DNA of 64,000 nucleotides from Acetobacter fabarum (lineage in GTDB: Bacteria; Pseudomonadota; Alphaproteobacteria; Acetobacterales; Acetobacteraceae): contig NZ_WOTG01000006.1 of the NCBI RefSeq assembly GCF_011516925.1, forward strand, positions 62,001 to 126,000, in the 5' to 3' direction. The notes beneath the pieces are model-generated. The model did no database searches. It was given only the letters and a program-made list of their open reading frames with translations, and was not told the origin of the DNA. Shown piece by piece: positions 9,228 through 19,112 of the stretch (positions are counted from its first letter, which is position 1; each line of letters opens with the position of its first letter). The translations under genes were made by a program, and so were the position numbers.

Positions 9228-9896
9228 ATGACGACGTTCAGGCCAAAATTCGTAACATTTGACTGCTACGGCACCCTGACCCGCTTTCGTATGAGCGACA
9301 TGGCGCGTGAGCTTTATGCAGATGTTGTTCCCCCCGAAGGCATGGAACAGTTCTGCAAGGACTTTGCCGCCTACCGGCTGGACGAAGTTCTGGGCCCTTG
9401 GCAGCCCTACCGTTACGTGCTGCTCAATGCCGTGGAACGCACCTGCAAAAAATGGAATGTTCCCTTTGCACCCGAAGTGGCCAACAAGTTTTATGAAGCT
9501 GTTCCCACATGGGGGCCTTGGGACGATGTGCCCGCGGGGCTGGCCAAAGTTGCCAAGGAAGTGCCTCTGGTCATCCTTTCCAATGCTTCCAACACGCAAA
9601 TCCACTCCAATGTGGCCAAGCTTGGCGCACCTGTGCACGCTGTATTCACGGCGGAAGACGCGCAGGCTTACAAGCCGCATATGCGTGCATTTGAATACAT
9701 GCTGGACAAGCTGGGCTGTGGTCCGGAGGACATCCTGCATGTTTCATCTTCCCTGCGCTATGACCTGATGACCGCGCATGATCTGGGTATTCGCAACAAG
9801 GTTTTTGTTGCGCGCGGGCATGAACCCTCCACGCCGTATTACGGTTACACCGAAATCCCCAATATTGGTGGCCTGCCCGGCGTTCTGGGCCTGTAA
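9228..9896 (+). CDS. HAD-superfamily hydrolase, haloacid dehalogenase type II-like
   Basis: This 222-residue protein opens with FDCYGTL, the HAD motif I with its nucleophilic Asp. It then has VILSNAS (motif II), a lysine in AYKPHMRAF (motif III) and an SSSLRYDLMTAHDLG segment similar to L-2-haloacid dehalogenases. The ATG at 9228 is preferred over one 42 bases earlier because it places the motif near the N-terminus as in the family. True dehalogenase activity is not proven; many such proteins act on phosphorylated or other small acids. It lies between the dehydrogenase operon and the ABC importer in the same direction, so a role in the same catabolic pathway is likely. Confidence 0.8.
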   Translation: MTTFRPKFVTFDCYGTLTRFRMSDMARELYADVVPPEGMEQFCKDFAAYRLDEVLGPWQPYRYVLLNAVERTCKKWNVPFAPEVANKFYEAVPTWGPWDDVPAGLAKVAKEVPLVILSNASNTQIHSNVAKLGAPVHAVFTAEDAQAYKPHMRAFEYMLDKLGCGPEDILHVSSSLRYDLMTAHDLGIRNKVFVARGHEPSTPYYGYTEIPNIGGLPGVLGL

Positions 9897-9991
9897 ACCT
9901 TTAGCCCGGATGCGGGGCGATTATTCCCATACAATATTCGCCCCGTTCTGTTTGTTCCTTCCCCCTGTTTTCCCCCAGTTGGAGCGTGTTG

Positions 9992-11617
9992 ATGCTGAAC
10001 CGACGCAACATGATAAAACAGGGAACACGCCTGCTCGCCACAGGGGTTTGCGCGGCTCAACCTTGGCTCGGCACAACGTGGGCAGAGGATAACAATGCTG
10101 TTGGAGCCGGTTTTGCACAAGCCGGGCAGCAGGGCACACAGCCCCGCACCGGCGGACACGTACGGGCGGCCTCCACATCGGGCTCCCTGAGCGACACGCT
10201 GGACCCTGCGCGCCAGTCCATGGCGACTGATTACATGCGGGGCAACATGTTTTACGATGGTCTTGTCGCACTGGACGAGACCCTGACCCCACACCCGGCT
10301 CTTGCCCAAAGCATAGAGAGCACCGACTTTAGAACATGGCATATCCGGCTACGCAGTGGCGTGTGCTTCCATGATGGAGCCCCCCTGACATCAGCCGATG
10401 TTGTGTATTCCATCCTTCGCCATAAAGCGCCCGAGCTTGGATCACAGGTCCATTATCATGCCATGACCATGCGCACCGTAAAAGCCGATGGCCCGCTTGG
10501 CGTTGTGATTGAACTGGATGTACCCAATATCGCGTTCCCCTCAGTTCTGGGGTTAACCAATTTTGCCATCATCCGTGAGGGCACAACCCAGTTTCATAAA
10601 GCCAATGGCACCGGCCCGTTTACCTGCGCCGTTTTCCAGCCGGGTATTCGTTCAGTAGCCCTGCGTAACCCCAATTTTTGGCAACCCGGTGGTGTGTGGG
10701 TGGATTCCCTCGAACTCATTTCCATCAGTGATGATATGGCCCGGCATAATGCCCTACTCTCAGGCGATGTAGATATTATTGCTGCCGTGGACCCCCGGCT
10801 TGTAGCGCTCATCCGCAAACGCAATATCGCAGTGCTGGAAAGCCCGACAGGCACCTACACCAATCTGGCTATTCGGCAGGATGTGGGGCCGGGCCAGAAC
10901 CCGGATTTTGTGCAGGCCATGAAGCTGCTGTTCAACCGCGAACAGATGCGCAATTCCATTTATCTGGGTTTTTGCCGCACAGGTAATGACCAGCCTCTGC
11001 CCCCCGAACACCGCGACTGCAACACAACCCTGCCCCAGACCGAGTTTGAGCCGGACAAGGCGCGCTTCCTGTTCAAAAAGAATGGTTTTCTCAACCAGAG
11101 CCTGCCACCGCTCATCTGTTCCCCCGCCGCTAACGGCTCGGTAGAGATGGCAGTGCTCCTGCAGAATGCGGCACAGAATATTGGGGTCAAGCTGGATGTG
11201 CGCCGCATGCCAGCAGATGGGTACTGGACGCAGTCTTGGATGCGTTTTCCCATGGGGTTTGGCAATGTTAACCCCCGTGCCTCCGCAGACATGACCTTTG
11301 CCGTCAGCTTTGCATCAACCGCCCCATGGAACGAATCTCACTGGCGCGACCCACGGTTTGACCAGTTACTCGCCCTGAGCCGCCAGGAGCCAGACACTAC
11401 CAAACGGCACGCCCTGTATAACGATATGCAGGCCATGATCCGCGCAGGCTCAGGCGTGTGCATCCCCAGCTTTATTACCAGTCTGGACGGCTTTCATCCC
11501 CGCATACAGGGTTTACGCCCGCATCAGGGCGGGCAGTTGATGGGGTATAATTTTGCCCGCCACATCTGGGTAGATGAACAGCCTACCCGCTCCACAGCAG
11601 GGGGGACGGCTCCATGA
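9992..11617 (+). CDS. ABC transporter substrate-binding protein, dipeptide/oligopeptide type
   Basis: The 541-residue protein belongs to the SBP_bac_5 family. An N-terminal export signal with an RR pair (MLNRRNMIKQG) and an Ala-rich end suggests Tat export to the periplasm. The start at 9992 is preferred because GGAG is seven bases upstream, whereas a GTG six bases earlier would sit almost on the ribosome-binding site. The segment after residue 170 (ANGTGPFTC) is typical of DppA/OppA proteins. Its stop overlaps the first permease start (ATGA). It should bind the ligand for the DppBCDF-like importer encoded next. Ligand could be a peptide, opine or related amino acid conjugate. Confidence 0.9.
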   Translation: MLNRRNMIKQGTRLLATGVCAAQPWLGTTWAEDNNAVGAGFAQAGQQGTQPRTGGHVRAASTSGSLSDTLDPARQSMATDYMRGNMFYDGLVALDETLTPHPALAQSIESTDFRTWHIRLRSGVCFHDGAPLTSADVVYSILRHKAPELGSQVHYHAMTMRTVKADGPLGVVIELDVPNIAFPSVLGLTNFAIIREGTTQFHKANGTGPFTCAVFQPGIRSVALRNPNFWQPGGVWVDSLELISISDDMARHNALLSGDVDIIAAVDPRLVALIRKRNIAVLESPTGTYTNLAIRQDVGPGQNPDFVQAMKLLFNREQMRNSIYLGFCRTGNDQPLPPEHRDCNTTLPQTEFEPDKARFLFKKNGFLNQSLPPLICSPAANGSVEMAVLLQNAAQNIGVKLDVRRMPADGYWTQSWMRFPMGFGNVNPRASADMTFAVSFASTAPWNESHWRDPRFDQLLALSRQEPDTTKRHALYNDMQAMIRAGSGVCIPSFITSLDGFHPRIQGLRPHQGGQLMGYNFARHIWVDEQPTRSTAGGTAP

Positions 11618-12570
11618 ATGCCAAGCTTGGCATAGCCATTGCCCGCAGGCTTGGCGCATCCTGCGTATCGCTTGTTTTTGTCGTGGTCGCAGTCTTTTTT
11701 ATTACCTCGGCCCTGCCCGGCGATGTTGCGCAATCCCTGCTGGGGCAGGCCGCAACGCCTGATGCAGTTGCAGCCCTGCGCCACAGCCTGCGGCTGGATG
11801 AGCCTGTTCTCCTGCGTTTTGCAAGCTGGGCTGGCGGGTTGCTCCGGGGGGATTTTGGCATGTCTCTGGTCAGCCACCAGTCTGTCATGAGCATGGTGCA
11901 TGAGCGCCTGCTGCACTCCCTTTTGCTCGCGGGCATTACAACGCTGTTTGCCGTTCCCACGGCTTTGCTGCTTGGTACGCTTTCGGCCATATTCCGCAAT
12001 ACGGTTTTTGACCGTTGTGTATCCGTGCTGACACTCTGCGTTGTGTCTGTTCCCGAGTTTCTGGTCGCAACACTGGCGGTGCTGGTGTTTGCCGTGCAGC
12101 TGCACCTGCTGCCCGCCCTTGCCAGTATTAGCGATATTCATTCCATCGGGTCGTTTCTGGCGGCGTTCTCAATGCCAGTCGCCACACTGGGGTGTGTGAT
12201 TGTGGGGCAAATGGCACGCATGACACGCGCCGTTATGGTGAATGTGCTCAGCTCATCATGGGTGGAAATGGCCGTGCTCAAGGGGGTGTCCCCCACCGCC
12301 ATTATCCTGCGCCACGTTTTGCCCAATGTTGTGGCACCACTGTTCAATGTCATGGCGCTCAGCCTTTCCTACCTGCTTGGAGGCGTGGTCATTGTGGAAT
12401 CTGTTTTTCATTACCCCGGGATTGCCAGCCTGATGGTGGATAGCGTGGCATCGCGCGATATTCCGCTGGTACAAACCTGTGCGCTCATCTTCTGTGCTGC
12501 GTATCTGCTGCTAACCACGCTAGCCGATGTTGTGGCCCTGTTTTCCACACAGGAAAGGAGCCGTGCATGA
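11614..12570 (+). CDS. ABC transporter permease, DppB-like
   Basis: This 318-residue inner-membrane protein has six hydrophobic helices and the first-permease signature of dipeptide transporters: an N-terminal helix ending in LPGDVAQ and the EAA loop region EMAVLKGVSPTAIILRHVLPN. It starts inside the stop of the binding-protein gene and its own stop overlaps the next permease. It forms a heterodimeric channel with the DppC-like protein. Confidence 0.9.
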   Translation: MNAKLGIAIARRLGASCVSLVFVVVAVFFITSALPGDVAQSLLGQAATPDAVAALRHSLRLDEPVLLRFASWAGGLLRGDFGMSLVSHQSVMSMVHERLLHSLLLAGITTLFAVPTALLLGTLSAIFRNTVFDRCVSVLTLCVVSVPEFLVATLAVLVFAVQLHLLPALASISDIHSIGSFLAAFSMPVATLGCVIVGQMARMTRAVMVNVLSSSWVEMAVLKGVSPTAIILRHVLPNVVAPLFNVMALSLSYLLGGVVIVESVFHYPGIASLMVDSVASRDIPLVQTCALIFCAAYLLLTTLADVVALFSTQERSRA

Positions 12571-13382
12571 TGCTTGCGTTCCCCCTGCCACGTTACCTGA
12601 CGCCGTTTTTGCAAGCCCCAGCACTGCTCGCCTTGCTGTGGCTTCTGTTAGCCCTTGCTGGACCATGGGTTGCCCCCTACCTGCCCGGAGAAGTAGTCAG
12701 CACCACCGTATTCGCCCCCATATCTGCCAGGCATTGGCTTGGAACGGACTATCTGGGTCGCGATGTGCTGACCCGCCTGCTCTATGGCACCAGCAGCACC
12801 GTACTGCTCTGTGCGGCTTCAACAGTCATGGCTTGTGGCGCGGGGGCCTTTCTGGGCATGATGGCAGCCCTTAAACGGGGCATGACCGATACCCTGCTCT
12901 CGCGCTTTATGGATGGTGTTATTTCCATACCCTCCCTGTTAAGCGGGCTTGTGGCGGTGGCGACCTTTGGCTCCTCCGTGCCGGTGCTTGTGCTGGCAAT
13001 GGCGTGCATTTACCTGCCCGGCTCCTACCGCACATGCCGCATGCTGGCACTGTCCATCGTGCAAAAGGACTTCATCCTTGCCGCACGCATGCGCGGAGAA
13101 AAGACCAGCTATCTGGTCGTGCGGGAAATCCTGCCGAACATGGCTGGTCCCGTGCTGACCGATGTGGGGCTGAGGTTTATTTACGCCGTAAGGTTATTGA
13201 GCAATCTCAGCTTTCTGGGGGTCGGGTTACAGCCCCCACAGACCGACCTGGGCTCCCTCACGCGGGAAAATCTGCTTGGCCTTGTTTACGGAGCACCAGC
13301 AGTTATCGCGCCCGCACTGGCCATTGCGTTCCTAACCGTGGGGCTCAATCTTGCACTGGATGGTAAAGGGCGACACCAATGA
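12567..13382 (+). CDS. ABC transporter permease, DppC-like
   Basis: This 271-residue permease begins with a single helix and then the GTDYLGRDVLTRLLYG motif diagnostic for the second permease of peptide/nickel importers. The EAA-like loop reads ILAARMRGEKTSYLVVREILPN. It overlaps both neighbours by four bases, so the transporter genes are translationally coupled. It pairs with the DppB-like protein in the inner membrane. Confidence 0.9.
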   Translation: MMLAFPLPRYLTPFLQAPALLALLWLLLALAGPWVAPYLPGEVVSTTVFAPISARHWLGTDYLGRDVLTRLLYGTSSTVLLCAASTVMACGAGAFLGMMAALKRGMTDTLLSRFMDGVISIPSLLSGLVAVATFGSSVPVLVLAMACIYLPGSYRTCRMLALSIVQKDFILAARMRGEKTSYLVVREILPNMAGPVLTDVGLRFIYAVRLLSNLSFLGVGLQPPQTDLGSLTRENLLGLVYGAPAVIAPALAIAFLTVGLNLALDGKGRHQ

Positions 13383-15172
13383 GCGGGCACTCCCCCCCTC
13401 CCCTTATTACAGTCCGGAATCTCTGCCTGACCGGCCGCAGGGCCACAGGGCCGGAAACCACCATTGTCTCCAATGTCAGCTTTGACGTGGCAGAAGGTGA
13501 GATGCTGGCCTTGATCGGTGAATCCGGGTCAGGCAAAACCAGCATTGCTCTGGCCCTGACCGGCTATGCCCGCACAGGCTGCCGCATAGCGCAGGGGGAA
13601 TTACGGGTCGCCGGGCATGATGTGCGCACCATGGGGGCTAGCGAGTTACGCAGCTTTCGGGGCAAGACCATTGCCTATATTGCCCAGAATGCCGGAGCTG
13701 CCTTTAACCCAGCCCTGCCCCTTATGGAGCAGGTGATTGAACCCGCCCTGACCCACCACATTCTCCCCCGCAAGGAGGCTGTGGACCACGCCATTGCACT
13801 GTTCGAGATGATGGCCCTGCCCACGCCGCACACCATCGGCGCACGCTACCCGCATGAATGTTCGGGGGGGCAACTACAGCGGATCATGGCGGCCATGGCG
13901 CTGATAACCGAGCCTGAGGTGGTCATTTTTGACGAACCGACCACTGCGCTGGATGTCACAACGCAAATAGAAGTGCTGGAAGCTTTTAGGGTCGCCATGC
14001 GCCAATGTGGGTTTACCGGTGTTTACGTAACCCACGATCTGGCCATTGTAGCCCAGATGGCCGACCGTGCTGTTGTGCTCAAAAACGGCAGCGTGCAAGA
14101 GGAAGGTCCAACCGGGCAGATCCTGAACAAACCCACACAATCCTACACCCGGCAGCTTGTTGCCGCCAGCCAGCCACACCTGCGCAACCATGATGCGTTG
14201 CCCCCGGCAACACCATTGCTGGATGTGCAGAACCTGATGGTCGGTTATGGGGCCATCATGCCCAATGGCCACCCCAGACACACCATTGTCAACTCCGTAA
14301 GCCTGCCTGTCCGTGCGGGAGAAACACTGGGGATTATTGGCGAATCAGGCTGCGGCAAAAGCACCCTTATCCGCGCCATAGCCGGTATTCAGCCCTGGTC
14401 AGGGGGGAACATGTTCTTTGCTGGTGAGCCCCTCCCCCCCAGAATTGAGGACCGCACGCCCCAGCAGCGCCAGCACCTGCAACTGGTCGCGCAGAACGCG
14501 GATCTGGTGCTTAACCCGGCCCTGAGCGTAGGTGCCACGCTCCGCCGTGTTCTGACATTCTATAACGAGGATGCCTCGGACGCGGCCCTTAACCGGGTTC
14601 TGGACATGGTGCGCCTGCCTGCTGCCGTTGCCGGGCGTTACCCGACCCAGCTTTCCGGCGGCCAAAAACAGCGCGTCAACCTTGCGCGCGCACTGGCTGC
14701 CCGCCCCCGCCTTGTGCTCTGCGATGAAATAACCGCAGCGCTCGATACCGTTGTAGCCGCCGCCATTTTGGACCTGATGATGGAACTCAAGCGCGAGCTG
14801 GGGGTATCGTGGCTTTTTGTTACGCATGACCTGCACGCACTGCGTTCTGTGTGTGACCATGTGGCGGTTCTGTATGCCGGGCATTGCGTGGAGTTCTCTA
14901 CCGCTTCCGCCCTGAACGCCCCCCCACGCCACCCTTATACCCGTAAGCTGGAAAGCTCGGTGCCGGAAATGCACCCAGGCTGGCTGGACGGGGTCATTCG
15001 GCAGAACGGGCTCAAACCTGGCAGGGTGGCCCCTATTCCCGCCCATGGCTGCTGCTACATGCCGCGTTGCCCGGTTGCTGTTGCGGACTGTGCACAAACC
15101 CCTCCCCCAACGTGGCAGGCCCCTTCTGGCGCACTGATTAACTGCCACCTACAGGCACCAGACCTATCCTGA
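13379..15172 (+). CDS. Fused double ABC ATPase (DppD-DppF type)
   Basis: The 597-residue protein carries two complete nucleotide-binding domains in one chain. Domain one has Walker A GESGSGKT (47-54), signature SGGQLQR and Walker B VVIFDEPTTALD. Domain two has Walker A GESGCGKST (around residue 320), signature LSGGQKQR and Walker B VLCDEITAALD. The C-terminus ends with the oligopeptide/dipeptide tail containing CCYMPRC...C. It energises the importer formed with the two permeases. In many bacteria the two ATPases are separate genes; the fused form is known in alphaproteobacterial peptide and glutathione transporters. Confidence 0.92.
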   Translation: MSGHSPPPLITVRNLCLTGRRATGPETTIVSNVSFDVAEGEMLALIGESGSGKTSIALALTGYARTGCRIAQGELRVAGHDVRTMGASELRSFRGKTIAYIAQNAGAAFNPALPLMEQVIEPALTHHILPRKEAVDHAIALFEMMALPTPHTIGARYPHECSGGQLQRIMAAMALITEPEVVIFDEPTTALDVTTQIEVLEAFRVAMRQCGFTGVYVTHDLAIVAQMADRAVVLKNGSVQEEGPTGQILNKPTQSYTRQLVAASQPHLRNHDALPPATPLLDVQNLMVGYGAIMPNGHPRHTIVNSVSLPVRAGETLGIIGESGCGKSTLIRAIAGIQPWSGGNMFFAGEPLPPRIEDRTPQQRQHLQLVAQNADLVLNPALSVGATLRRVLTFYNEDASDAALNRVLDMVRLPAAVAGRYPTQLSGGQKQRVNLARALAARPRLVLCDEITAALDTVVAAAILDLMMELKRELGVSWLFVTHDLHALRSVCDHVAVLYAGHCVEFSTASALNAPPRHPYTRKLESSVPEMHPGWLDGVIRQNGLKPGRVAPIPAHGCCYMPRCPVAVADCAQTPPPTWQAPSGALINCHLQAPDLS

Positions 15173-15197
15173 TCCCCCTTTTGTTAGGACAAACACC

Positions 15198-16658
15198 ATG
15201 GCGCTACTCGACCTGAATGATCCCACGCTCTTCCGCCAGCAGGCTTTTATTGCCGGCATCTGGTGTGATGGGCAGGACAGCCAGCGGATTGACGTGGATA
15301 ACCCCGCAACGGGGGGCATTATTGGCTCTGTACCCGCCTGCACTGCACAGGATACCCAAAAAGCAGTGGAAGCTGCACGCATAGCCCAGCTGGACTGGAA
15401 GCGTAAAACCGGCACGCAGCGGGCTGAAGTTCTGGCTACATGGTACCAGCTTGTCATGGACAATGTGGAAGACCTTGCCACGATCATGACCGCAGAACAG
15501 GGTAAGGTTCTGGCCGAAGCACGGGGCGAAGTGCGCTACGCGGCCTCTTTCCTCAAATGGTATGCCGAAGAAGCTCGCCGGAGCGAGGGGAGTATCCTAA
15601 GCACGGCAGACCCTGCCCGGCGCGTTCTGGTGCTGAAACAGCCCATTGGGGTCACGGCCGCCATTACGCCCTGGAACTTTCCACTGGCCATGATCACCCG
15701 CAAATGCGGCCCTGCCATTGCCGCAGGGTGCAGCATGGTTATCAAACCTTCCGAGCTAACGCCTTTTTCCGCCCTTGCCCTTGCTGTGCTGGGCGAACGT
15801 GCGGGCCTGCCCACAGGGTTGCTGAGTGTCATTACCGGCCTGCCCGCAGCCGTGGGCAAAGTGCTGACCGAAAGCCCGGTTGTGCGTAAACTCACCTTTA
15901 CCGGCTCTACGGGGGTTGGCAAAATCCTGCTCGAACAATCCGCCTCAACCGTAAAAAAATGCAGCATGGAACTGGGCGGCAACGCTCCATTCCTTGTGTT
16001 TGATGATGCGGATGTGGACGCCACAGCCGAAGGCATTATGCAAAGCAAGTTCCGCAATGCCGGGCAAACCTGCGTTTGCGCCAACCGCGTGCTGGTGCAG
16101 GACGGCATATGGAACCGTCTGCTGGAGGCCGTCATGCGTAAGGTTGAAGCCTTGCAGGTTGGTGCCGGCATGGATGCAGGCAGCACGATTGGGCCGCTTA
16201 TTAACGAATCTGCCGTAGCCAAAGTGCGGGCCCATGTGGAAGACGCATTGAGCAAGGGAGCACGTTACGTAGGTGCCCCCCTACGCACGGAGGGCCGCTT
16301 TGTGTGGCCGGTGGTGCTTGAAGGTGTCACCACCGAAATGCGCGTGGCTCACGAGGAAACATTTGGCCCCGTGCTGCCCCTGTTCCGTTTTAAAATGGAA
16401 GAAGAGGCCGTGAACATTGCCAATAATACGCCTTTTGGGCTGGCAAGCTACTTTTTTACCAATGACATCCGCCGTTTGTGGCGCGTGGGCGAAGCGCTGG
16501 AATTTGGCATGATCGGGCACAATACCGGCGCCATTTCCATGGAAAGCGTGCCTTTTGGCGGGGTCAAGGAGTCTGGCCTCGGGCGCGAAGGGGGGCATGC
16601 GGGCATGGAAGAATTCATGGAAACGAAAAGTCTGCATCTTGGCGGGCTTGACGTTTAA
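15198..16658 (+). CDS. gabD: NAD(P)-dependent succinate-semialdehyde dehydrogenase
   Basis: The 486-residue protein matches GabD-type aldehyde dehydrogenases in length and motifs: TPWNFP, FTGSTGVGK, the general base Glu258 in MELGGNAP and catalytic Cys292 in NAGQTCVCANR. It oxidises succinate semialdehyde (or glutarate semialdehyde) to the dicarboxylate in the cytosol. It follows the ABC ATPase by 25 bases and likely shares its transcript. In this pathway it would feed carbon from 4-aminobutyrate-like intermediates into the TCA cycle. Other short-chain semialdehydes remain possible. Confidence 0.87.
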   Translation: MALLDLNDPTLFRQQAFIAGIWCDGQDSQRIDVDNPATGGIIGSVPACTAQDTQKAVEAARIAQLDWKRKTGTQRAEVLATWYQLVMDNVEDLATIMTAEQGKVLAEARGEVRYAASFLKWYAEEARRSEGSILSTADPARRVLVLKQPIGVTAAITPWNFPLAMITRKCGPAIAAGCSMVIKPSELTPFSALALAVLGERAGLPTGLLSVITGLPAAVGKVLTESPVVRKLTFTGSTGVGKILLEQSASTVKKCSMELGGNAPFLVFDDADVDATAEGIMQSKFRNAGQTCVCANRVLVQDGIWNRLLEAVMRKVEALQVGAGMDAGSTIGPLINESAVAKVRAHVEDALSKGARYVGAPLRTEGRFVWPVVLEGVTTEMRVAHEETFGPVLPLFRFKMEEEAVNIANNTPFGLASYFFTNDIRRLWRVGEALEFGMIGHNTGAISMESVPFGGVKESGLGREGGHAGMEEFMETKSLHLGGLDV

Positions 16659-16686
16659 CATCCGGAACATTCTGATCAGTGTTCCA

Positions 16687-16707
16687 TCAGCCCCGCAACG
16701 GGGCTGA
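16687..16707 (+). terminator. Stem-loop between gabD-like gene and lrp-like gene
   Basis: A nine-base perfect stem, TCAGCCCCG pairing with CGGGGCTGA across a three-base loop, follows the dehydrogenase gene. There is no T tract. It could attenuate or terminate the transporter-gabD transcript before the regulator gene. Confidence 0.5.
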
Positions 16708-16737
16708 CCCATCCTTGCTCTGGAGATCACCTCTGCC

Positions 16738-17235
16738 ATGCAGCCCACGCCAAAGCTGGACAGAATTGACCTTAAAATTCTCACGCAGTTGCAGCGCAAT
16801 GGTCGCCTGACCAATGTTGAGCTTGCCAACAGGGTTGGTCTTTCGGCCAGTCCGTGCCTTATCCGTGTCAAACGGCTGGAGGCTGCTGGCTACATAACGG
16901 GCTACGGCGCTCAGATTGATATCCGTAAGATTACGTCCATCCTGACCGTGTTTACGGAAATCACCCTCTCTGACCACAGGCGCCATGATTTTGCGCGCTT
17001 TGAAAGCCATGTCAGCAAGCTGGATACCGTTGTGGAGTGCCACCTTATTAGCGGGGGGTATGACTATCTGGTCAAGTTTATTACCCGCGATGTGGAACAC
17101 TACCAGATTATCATGGAAAATCTTCTTGAACTGAACATCGGGATCGAGAAGTACTTCAGTTACATCGTGATAAAATCCCCAATTGTAAAAGAGTCTTTTC
17201 CAATTCAGGACTTTTTCCCGGAGCAGAAAATTTGA
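16738..17235 (+). CDS. Lrp/AsnC family transcriptional regulator
   Basis: The 165-residue protein has the N-terminal Lrp helix-turn-helix (LDRIDLKILTQLQRNGRLTN through LSASPCLIRVKRLE, residues 6-50) and a C-terminal RAM ligand-sensing domain (about 70-155) with the GGYDYLVKF core. Lrp-type proteins sense amino acids and control their transport and degradation. Being inside the island, it is the best candidate for controlling the importer and dehydrogenase genes. Its stop overlaps the TTG start of the following acetyltransferase gene. Confidence 0.9.
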   Translation: MQPTPKLDRIDLKILTQLQRNGRLTNVELANRVGLSASPCLIRVKRLEAAGYITGYGAQIDIRKITSILTVFTEITLSDHRRHDFARFESHVSKLDTVVECHLISGGYDYLVKFITRDVEHYQIIMENLLELNIGIEKYFSYIVIKSPIVKESFPIQDFFPEQKI

Positions 17236-18122
17236 CCCAGACTGCAACCTCCCCCCCAATCCTGCAAACCCAGATTGCATTCCGCCCCATAACCCCGGAG
17301 GATCTTCCTCAGGCATGGCAGCTCTCCAAGGATCTTGCATGGCCTCACAGGCTGGAAGACTGGGAGCAAATGCTTGCTCTGGGTAATGGTTTTGTTGCCA
17401 CTACCACAGATGGCTCCGTTATCGGCACGCTCCTGTGGTGGGCATGGGGCCCTCAGGCAGCCAGTCTGGGCATGATCATTGTCAGCCCTGCTTGGCAGGG
17501 GCATGGTATTGGCAAGCACCTTATGGCGCTGGCCCGGCAGGCCCTGCCAGGTTACCGGCTCCACCTAAACGCCACATCCGCCGGTGTGCCGCTATACGAA
17601 AAAAGCGGTTTCCATTCCACGGGTGTAGTTATGCAGCATCAGGGCAATGTTTCCACCGTGCCCCTGCTTCCCCTGCCGGAAGGCTGCCGTATGCGGCCTA
17701 TGGGGGCGGCTGATCTGACCGCAATCTGTGACATGGATAAAGCGGCTCTCAAGCTTGACCGTTCTGCCCTGCTCACACGGCTGATGGAAGATGGACGCGG
17801 GATTCTGGTGGATTCAGAAAAAGGTATTCTGGGCTTTTCCTTCTGCCGCAAATTCGGCTGGGGGCAGGCCACAGGCCCGATAATTGCACTGGATCAGGCT
17901 TTTGCCCTGCCCATGCTGGCATATTGGGCAGGCACCTGCGCCGGGCAGTTCCTGCGGGTGGACATTCCACAGGACGAAACCGTAGCCAGCCTGCTGGACC
18001 AGTGGGGCCTGCTGCGGGTGGGTTCTGTTGTGTCCATGTCCACCGAAGTGGTGGAAACAGGTGATGCAGCAACACAACAGCCTCCCATCTGCTTTGCACT
18101 GTGCAGTCAGGCGCTGTGCTGA
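17232..18122 (+). CDS. Tandem GNAT-type N-acetyltransferase
   Basis: The 296-residue protein has an N-terminal GNAT domain with strand LGMIIVSPAWQGHGIGKHLM containing the acetyl-CoA pyrophosphate loop (Q/R-x-x-G-x-G/A form, here QGHGIG). A second, more diverged GNAT-like half occupies the C-terminus. The start is TTG overlapping the stop of the lrp-like gene. Such proteins acetylate amines or amino acids; linkage to an Lrp regulator suggests an amine or amino acid acceptor (inference). The substrate is unknown. Confidence 0.78.
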   Translation: MTQTATSPPILQTQIAFRPITPEDLPQAWQLSKDLAWPHRLEDWEQMLALGNGFVATTTDGSVIGTLLWWAWGPQAASLGMIIVSPAWQGHGIGKHLMALARQALPGYRLHLNATSAGVPLYEKSGFHSTGVVMQHQGNVSTVPLLPLPEGCRMRPMGAADLTAICDMDKAALKLDRSALLTRLMEDGRGILVDSEKGILGFSFCRKFGWGQATGPIIALDQAFALPMLAYWAGTCAGQFLRVDIPQDETVASLLDQWGLLRVGSVVSMSTEVVETGDAATQQPPICFALCSQALC

Positions 18123-18161
18123 ACCCGGCACGGCTGTTCTTATTTTGTAGGAAACTACGTT

Positions 18162-19091
18162 ATGTCTTTTCTGCTCAAATCCACCCGTGAGCGCGCAGAA
18201 GTCTGGAAGCCACTGTTCCAAAAGGCGCTACCAGACCTTGCCTTCCATATCTGGCCGGAAACCGGAAACCCCGAGGACGTCCGGTTTATGGCGGCATGGG
18301 AGCCTCCGGCGGACCTGCTCCAGCGTTTTCCCAACCTTGAAGTCCTGTTTTCGGTCGGGGCGGGTGTTGACCAGTTCGATATGAGCGCAATACCCGAGCA
18401 TGTGACCATTATTCGCATGATCGAACCCGGCTTAACAGACGGCATGGTTGACTACGTTTTGTGGGCAACCCTGACATTGCACCGCGAAATACTAACCTAT
18501 CTGGCCCAGCAGAAGCAGCATGTCTGGAAAACCCGGCATAACAAAATAGCTTCGCAGCGCCGGGTCGGCGTTATGGGGTTAGGCACACTGGGCACGCCTG
18601 TAGCCAGAGCTTTGGCCCATGCCGGGTTTAACTGCCGCGGCTGGTCACGCTCACGCCATGCTGTGCCCAACGTAACCTGTTACGCGGGTGCGGAGGAGCT
18701 GGACGCGTTTTTGGCTGAAACAGATATTCTGGTCTGCCTGCTTCCGCTAACAGACGCCACGCGGGGCATGCTCAACGCCGATCTGTTTGCAAAACTGCCC
18801 AAAGGTGCGCAGGTCATTAATGTTGCTCGCGGGGCGCATCTGGTTACGCAAGACCTGCTTGCTGCACTTGATTGTGGGCAGATTGACGCAGCCATTCTGG
18901 ACGTAACAGACCCAGAACCTCTGCCTGCGGAGAGCCCCTTATGGGCACACCCCAATGTGCTGGTCACACCCCATGTAGCAAGCAACAGCCAGACAGAAAC
19001 CGCAGGGCGTGTGCTCCTTGATACCGTGCAACGCTACCTGGCCGGAGAGCGGGACTTCCCCTCCAAAGTCGATCGCTCCAAAGGGTATTGA
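18162..19091 (+). CDS. ghrA: Glyoxylate/hydroxypyruvate reductase A-like 2-hydroxyacid dehydrogenase
   Basis: The 309-residue protein matches the GhrA subgroup of D-2-hydroxyacid dehydrogenases. It shows the nucleotide loop GVMGLGTLGTPVARAL, the catalytic Arg in NVARGAHLV, a Glu-containing DPEPLPAESPLW segment and the catalytic His in VTPHVAS. It reduces glyoxylate, hydroxypyruvate or a similar 2-keto acid with NADPH in the cytosol. It is the last plus-strand gene before a convergent minus-strand module. Within the island it could remove a 2-keto acid produced by oxidative cleavage of an opine-like compound (inference). Confidence 0.85.
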   Translation: MSFLLKSTRERAEVWKPLFQKALPDLAFHIWPETGNPEDVRFMAAWEPPADLLQRFPNLEVLFSVGAGVDQFDMSAIPEHVTIIRMIEPGLTDGMVDYVLWATLTLHREILTYLAQQKQHVWKTRHNKIASQRRVGVMGLGTLGTPVARALAHAGFNCRGWSRSRHAVPNVTCYAGAEELDAFLAETDILVCLLPLTDATRGMLNADLFAKLPKGAQVINVARGAHLVTQDLLAALDCGQIDAAILDVTDPEPLPAESPLWAHPNVLVTPHVASNSQTETAGRVLLDTVQRYLAGERDFPSKVDRSKGY

Positions 19092-19112
19092 GCTTTAATC
19101 CGCATTACAAAA